Shown here piece by piece: positions 59,880 to 64,000 of a stretch of DNA of 64,000 nucleotides. A program made the position numbers and the translations under genes. Positions within the stretch are counted from its first letter, which is position 1. Each line of letters opens with the position of its first letter. Source of the stretch: Synechococcus sp. CC9616 (GTDB taxonomy: Bacteria > Cyanobacteriota > Cyanobacteriia > PCC-6307 > Cyanobiaceae); contig NZ_KI911558.1 of the NCBI RefSeq assembly GCF_000515235.1, forward strand, positions 525,490 to 589,489, given 5' to 3'. The notes beneath the pieces are model-generated. The model was given only the letters and a program-made list of their open reading frames with translations. It searched no databases and was not told where the DNA came from.

Positions 59880-60923
59880 CTATGGCCTGACTAAATTCGT
59901 TGAAGGAATTGTGATCAAACTTGCATTGTCGGGATCCCACAAAAGAAATTTTGAACTTCGCAGCATTGTTCCAAGTCGCAATATTGGTACGTTTTCCAGA
60001 AGATGTTGATTGCATTGATGACATGCTTCAAGATTGTAATTGGGAATCCTTTCGCAAAGATGGTGAATGTTATGGAAGCCAATATTTGCTGTGAACCATT
60101 GCAGCATTGGTGGGAGGATGAGTAGGCTCGAGCCTTCTAATGCCCCTCGCATCGGGCTCCAACCGTGGCTCGGATGCGCATAGCTATTTTCGAATATATG
60201 CTGTATGTAGAATACGTAAATTAGGCTGCTAGCTGTTAGGCATAGAATAATACTGTACAAGCTTAGAAATAATCCGAAACCAATACACCATCCAAGGCAG
60301 GTCACAGCAATCAAGCTAAAGAAGTTGCTTAGGCAAAGATCGTTGAATTCCTCCCTTGACCCCCACATGCGATTCTCCGGCCTGATAAGGCCAATCAAGA
60401 GATCAAGCCTGGGTTTGATTGCCAGGTAATAGAAGCCACCAGGTATAGCCATGAGCGGGTGGTGGATCGCGGTGTAGATCCGTTGCTCTTTATGGCTGAG
60501 GTTTTGAAATTCTTCCAGGCTGAGAAAATCAGCGACCCCTCGATACCGTTCCCAGTCTCCATTGGTTTTGTGGTGATAAGCGTGGTCAATGGACCAGGAC
60601 AGTTGCGGGACCGCATTGACGACGCCCAAGAGGAATCCAAAGACCCGATTCAGCTTTGGGGTTTCAAACAACGATCCATGGCCGCAATCGTGCATCAATG
60701 AAAAACTTCTCAGCGAAAATAAGCTGAGAACGATCAGAAAAGGTGGAGTGAGCCAAAGGGACACCTCAGTGGCTTGAAGCATCAGCCACCACAACAGTCC
60801 ATAGGGAATCAGCGTGTTGCTTATCTGAGTGAGAGCCTTTCGATTGCTGCGTGTTGTAAAAGGCTTCAGGCTGAAGTCTTGATAGGTAGGTGATTTCATT
60901 GGACGTCGTTTAGGTGAGTTCAA
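59880..60923 (-). CDS. Membrane fatty-acid desaturase family protein
   Basis: 347 residues (ATG at 60899 is an alternative). Three His boxes: HDCGHGS, DHAYHHKTNGD, and HNIHH near the C-terminus, with membrane pairs between (LLWWLMLQATEVSLWLTPP; SNFFSLIAVTCLGWCIGFGLFL). This is the di-iron desaturase/hydroxylase group. Chain-position specificity cannot be told; a carotenoid or other lipid substrate is possible. It overlaps the upstream gene by 14 bp. Confidence 0.87.
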   Translation of the reverse strand: MNSPKRRPMKSPTYQDFSLKPFTTRSNRKALTQISNTLIPYGLLWWLMLQATEVSLWLTPPFLIVLSLFSLRSFSLMHDCGHGSLFETPKLNRVFGFLLGVVNAVPQLSWSIDHAYHHKTNGDWERYRGVADFLSLEEFQNLSHKEQRIYTAIHHPLMAIPGGFYYLAIKPRLDLLIGLIRPENRMWGSREEFNDLCLSNFFSLIAVTCLGWCIGFGLFLSLYSIILCLTASSLIYVFYIQHIFENSYAHPSHGWSPMRGALEGSSLLILPPMLQWFTANIGFHNIHHLCERIPNYNLEACHQCNQHLLENVPILRLGTMLRSSKFLLWDPDNASLITIPSTNLVRP

Positions 60924-61359
60924 ATTCGTCGCGGCGGCGTACCAGTTGACTCAGGGCTACCTCCGGGGGGACCTTTAAAGCTTGGAAGTGCAGCACCAAC
61001 GACTCCTCGGCACATCCCAACCAGGCCATGGCATCTGTTGACGGGTTATAGGTCTGAAGAGCTCTATTGATTTCTAGTCTGCTTTGCTCGCAAGACAAGC
61101 TGCCAATGACGTTTTCAGCATCTGCGTTGGTGAGGTAAATCGGTGCCAGAAGACGCGCTTCAGTACTCCATGGCCACGGTCCTGCTTCTGCTGTCATCGT
61201 GAGAGCACGGATCCAGACCATTCCTCTGCCATGTTCCTGGAACCCTTGCCAGGCCCAAGCACCCACCAGGATGCTGTTCTCCTTCAACCACGTTGCCTTG
61301 GCCTCCTCTGTTGGCGGTTGGAGACTCCGAAGCTCTGGACAGGTGTTTGTTGTGTTCAA
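60910..61359 (-). CDS. Hypothetical protein coupled to desaturase
   Basis: 149 residues, soluble, with Trp-rich segments (VGAWAWQGFQEHGRGMVWIRAL and AGPWPWSTEARLL) and no known motif. The 14-bp overlap with the desaturase start suggests one operon. Divergent from the LysR-type regulator, which may control both. Confidence 0.6.
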   Translation of the reverse strand: MNTTNTCPELRSLQPPTEEAKATWLKENSILVGAWAWQGFQEHGRGMVWIRALTMTAEAGPWPWSTEARLLAPIYLTNADAENVIGSLSCEQSRLEINRALQTYNPSTDAMAWLGCAEESLVLHFQALKVPPEVALSQLVRRRDEFELT

Positions 61360-61448
61360 AGGCGTTCAGCTGGCAATGCAGTTTGGCGAAGTATGCAAAT
61401 TGTCGGCCGTGACCAATTGAAAGTAAAATGTTCATTCTTCATTGATTC

Positions 61449-62369
61449 ATGAACGCAGCTCATGAGCATGTTCTTCAGAGGTTGCATCTGCAGATCATTT
61501 TTGAAGTAGAGGGTCGTGGTTCTTTAACTGCTGCTGCTGATGCGCTGTCACTAACGCAGTCAGCCCTGAGCCATTCCATCAAGAAACTTGAAAAGCAGCT
61601 AGGAGTGACGATTTGGATGCGTGACGGTCGACAGTTGTATCTTACTCAGGCGGGTCGTTATCTTCTTTCTTTGGCCGAAAGAGTTTTACCTCAACTCTCG
61701 CTAGCAGAGGATCATCTTGATCAATTTTCTGCGGGTGTCCGGGGTACATTGCGGGTTGGTATGGAGTGCCATCCTTGTTATCAGTGGATGCTAAATGTGA
61801 CGAATCCATATCTGAAGGCTTATCCAGATATTGATATTGATGTGATTCAGAAATTTCAGTTTGGTGGCCTCGGGGCTTTGCTGAATCATGAAATCGATAT
61901 GCTCGTTACTCCTGATCCTTTTTTCAAGCCAGGGCTCGAGTTTGAGCCAGTGTTCGACTACGAGCAGGTTTTGGTGGTGTCAGATCAACATCCATTGTCT
62001 GCCAAAGATTGGGTGATTCCCGACGATCTGAGGTCTGAGGTTCTGATTTCTTACCCAGTTCCCTTAGAGCGCTTGGATATCTACAGGAGCTTCTTGACGC
62101 CAGCCGGTCTGTCGCCAGCTCTGCACAAGCGGATTGAAACCACTGACATGATTTTGCAGATGGTGTCTAGCGGTCGCGGCGTCACGGCATTGCCCCGTTG
62201 GCTGGCTGAACGCTATGTCGCCTCGATGAGACTCACGGTGCTCCGGCTGGGTCAGAGCGGTATTGCCAAGCAGATTCATTTGGGCATGCGTCAGGCAGAC
62301 GCGTCCTTCGACTACATCACCGGCTTTGTCAGCCTTGCGCGGCGCCTAGAGCGCCCCGCTGAGAATTGA
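61449..62369 (+). CDS. LysR-type transcription regulator, MetR-like
   Basis: 306 residues. N-terminal winged HTH (LTAAADALSLTQSALSHSIKKLEKQLG) with TQAGRYLL, then an effector domain with LRVGMECHPCYQWM, similar to the ECHxCxxWL segment I remember from MetR, and ISYPVPLERLDI. MetR senses homocysteine. Here the divergent gene pair is a hypothetical protein plus desaturase rather than a methionine gene, so the target is open. Confidence 0.85.
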   Translation: MNAAHEHVLQRLHLQIIFEVEGRGSLTAAADALSLTQSALSHSIKKLEKQLGVTIWMRDGRQLYLTQAGRYLLSLAERVLPQLSLAEDHLDQFSAGVRGTLRVGMECHPCYQWMLNVTNPYLKAYPDIDIDVIQKFQFGGLGALLNHEIDMLVTPDPFFKPGLEFEPVFDYEQVLVVSDQHPLSAKDWVIPDDLRSEVLISYPVPLERLDIYRSFLTPAGLSPALHKRIETTDMILQMVSSGRGVTALPRWLAERYVASMRLTVLRLGQSGIAKQIHLGMRQADASFDYITGFVSLARRLERPAEN

Positions 62370-62834
62370 ATCACCTGGTTTCTCATCCAGCAGGCTGTGT
62401 TGTCTTCAGTCGTTGGTAATCGTGGACCCCGGGTGCGGGCCGGATTGCGTTCAACTGAGGTTTTTATAATGACTTTTCGTTTTTGAGTGAATAGGTCAGA
62501 CGAGGAATCATTATTTCGTTGCAAAGATAGAACAGTGGCTGAGCCTTAGACCACCGAAACTTGTAGAAAGTGAATCCAATATGAGCTTCATGGCAACGCT
62601 CATAGAATTCAAAACTTCTAATGCAATCGTCGTTGGGATGGCAGACGGCAATGCACTCTTGCAATACGCGAGGCGCTGAAGGGTTTGACGCCGACGGGCT
62701 TGATGGCAACGGCGGCGTCAGTCACGTCAGCGATTTGGGTGCGCAACACGTCGCTGAACACAAGTGGATCCTGATGCGTCCTGCCTAGGGTGATCCTCCA
62801 AATGTGTTTGAGGATGTTTTTGGGCTGGGCCCCA
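62370..62834. other. Intergenic, nothing firmly recognised
   Basis: A minus-strand frame at 62464-62709 (81 codons) has scattered Cys and aromatic residues but no family, start context or neighbour support. No RNA gene or repeat noticed. Confidence 0.4.
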
Positions 62835-63530
62835 ATGCAACGTGATCGGCAGCCCGAGGTGATGGATCAACCTGGTCTCGATCCTGTCGCTCATGAACAA
62901 GCCCTCCAGGGTTTGCGACGGATCAATGCCATCAGTCGTTGCGTGCCGGGTCTGTTTCGTCACATTGAGACGCTTGCACGTGAGAGTTCATCCGCTCAGC
63001 TGAGCGTGCTTGAACTGGCTTGTGGAGGAGGTGATACGGCGATTGAGCTTGCTGCGCTTGCCCGAAGACACGATGTCGGAGTGTCGATTCATGCCTGCGA
63101 CCTCAATCCCGAAGCGGTACGGATCGCACGGCGCAATGTGGCCCGATCTGAGAGCGATGTTGATGTGTTTGTCGCGGATGCTCTTGATCCGGCTGGATCC
63201 GAGCAATTCGATGTGGTGTACTGCACGCTGTTCGTCCATCATCTGGATCCTCCGGATGTGGTCCGACTTCTGACAGGGATGGCCGCCAGGGCACGACGTC
63301 TCGTCCTCGTTGACGATCTGATCAGAAGTCGTCTTGGTTACTCCTTGGCTTGGATGGGCACACGTCTACTTAGCCGTTCCTGGGTGGTCCACCACGACGG
63401 CCCCTTGTCTGTCCAGGCAGCCTTCACTCCCACGGAGATCCTTCAACTTGCGTCTCAGGCTGGTTTGAGGGCTCCTCTCCTGGAGCAAACCTGGCCCGAG
63501 CGTTTTCTGTTGAGCTGGAGACCTCGCTGA
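62835..63530 (+). CDS. SAM-dependent methyltransferase
   Basis: About 231 residues from the ATG at 62835; the open frame reaches back to 62790. SAM fold: LSVLELACGGGDTAIELA, IHACDLNPEAVRIA, FDVVYCTLFVHHL, and ARRLVLVDDLIRS, resembling small UbiE/Coq5-type enzymes that pair with FAD oxidoreductases. The next gene starts 1 bp after its stop, so the two are one operon. Confidence 0.82.
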   Translation: MQRDRQPEVMDQPGLDPVAHEQALQGLRRINAISRCVPGLFRHIETLARESSSAQLSVLELACGGGDTAIELAALARRHDVGVSIHACDLNPEAVRIARRNVARSESDVDVFVADALDPAGSEQFDVVYCTLFVHHLDPPDVVRLLTGMAARARRLVLVDDLIRSRLGYSLAWMGTRLLSRSWVVHHDGPLSVQAAFTPTEILQLASQAGLRAPLLEQTWPERFLLSWRPR

Positions 63531-63531
63531 G

Positions 63532-64000
63532 ATGCAGAACAGTTGGGATGTGATCGTGATCGGCGCAGGGGTTGCCGGTGGTCTGGCGGCCTTTGATTGC
63601 GCACGTCGTGGTCTACGGGTTCTGCTTGTGGAGAAACGCTCGTTCCCACGCTGGAAGGTCTGTGGCTGTTGCTTCAATGCCAATGCCATGGCTGCAGTGA
63701 CAGCCGCAGGGCTTCCGGATCTGTTTTGTGATCAAGGTGCTGTGCCCCTCGATCACCTTCGTCTTGGCTGGAGTGGCAGGACGATGAACCTGCCGTTGCC
63801 AGGCGGTTGGGCACTCTCGCGGGAGCGCTTTGATCAGGCTCTGGTCAACGCGGCCATCGCAGCTGGCGCGACCGTGCGATTCCAAACCGGTGCTGTCTTG
63901 GAGGAGATGTCTTCAGCGGGGCGCATGGTGCGGTTACGACCGTCTGGCGGCGCTCCAGTTGAGCGGATTCAGGCCCGTGTGGTGCTCATCGCGGCCGGCC
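63532..64000 (+). CDS. FAD-dependent oxidoreductase, 3' truncated by window edge
   Basis: About 156 residues visible from the ATG at 63532. FAD fold VIVIGAGVAGGLAAFDCA, VLLVEKRSFPRWKVCGCCFN (the KxCG motif of the geranylgeranyl-reductase/monooxygenase group), and WALSRERFDQALVNAAI. A methyltransferase plus such an oxidase often sits with a type III polyketide synthase; that gene, if any, would lie beyond the edge. Confidence 0.85.
   Translation, partial: MQNSWDVIVIGAGVAGGLAAFDCARRGLRVLLVEKRSFPRWKVCGCCFNANAMAAVTAAGLPDLFCDQGAVPLDHLRLGWSGRTMNLPLPGGWALSRERFDQALVNAAIAAGATVRFQTGAVLEEMSSAGRMVRLRPSGGAPVERIQARVVLIAAG

Noticed and set aside
62464-62709. 81-codon minus-strand ORF
   Set aside because: No recognisable family and no neighbour support; composition typical of chance.

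Overview
The window reads as a marine picocyanobacterium of the Synechococcus type. Support comes from a divinyl-chlorophyllide 8-vinyl reductase (chlorophyll synthesis), a DUF1651 protein (a family I know mainly from marine Synechococcus and Prochlorococcus), glycine betaine synthesis from glycine (GSMT and SDMT) beside a betaine ABC transporter, a PhoB/PhoR-like pair, and compact GC-rich gene packing with many 1-13 bp overlaps. No tRNA, rRNA, CRISPR array, insertion sequence or phage gene was seen. All assignments come from reading the sequence and from remembered family features; no database search was run.

Layout. 0-3.7 kb: a truncated multicopper oxidase with a polyglycine linker, then a DUF2063 protein and a DUF692 (MNIO) protein that has lost several expected metal ligands. 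3.8-8.5 kb: RlpA-like protein, PLP decarboxylase, small secreted proteins, a structured 0.9 kb intergenic stretch, DUF1651. 8.6-23.1 kb: core genes (ABC1/UbiB kinase, phoB/phoR-like pair, pseudouridine synthase, RodZ-like protein, malQ, 8-vinyl reductase, LytR-CpsA-Psr protein, prs, a GH10-like protein). Inside this block lies a pentameric ligand-gated ion channel divergent from, and overlapping, a periplasmic amino-acid-type binding protein.

23.1-31 kb: metal region. znuB/znuC are divergent from znuA and a histidine/aspartate-rich outer-membrane-type barrel across a Zur-like box. They are followed by a DUF318 permease, a TIGR03943 partner and a secreted 440-residue protein, then a DUF411/DUF3721/PepSY-like trio. 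31-38 kb: a carbamoyl/amide nitrogen cluster (DUF1028, M20 amidohydrolase, asparagine synthase, aspartate carbamoyltransferase paralogue) with a sodium:solute symporter flanked by two single-span micro-proteins. 38-47 kb: rsmE, a frameshifted RTX-type gene, a 40-codon ORF behind a Zur-like box, FAD oxidoreductases and gamma-glutamyltransferase.

47-53 kb: a second zinc system on visibly AT-richer DNA. A COG0523 GTPase plus WD40 protein are divergent from a full znuA-C-B set, with an operator 14/15 identical to the first zinc box. 53-59 kb: alpha/beta hydrolase, betaine ABC transporter, GSMT/SDMT. 59.9-64 kb: desaturase, LysR/MetR-like regulator, methyltransferase and a truncated FAD oxidoreductase.

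The main theme is metal handling: two zinc importers under near-identical operators, a zinc-associated permease pair, a metal GTPase and copper-type proteins. The most unusual items are the channel/binding-protein pair, the degenerate MNIO, the symporter with two micro-subunits, and the box-plus-micro-ORF at 40.1-40.3 kb.
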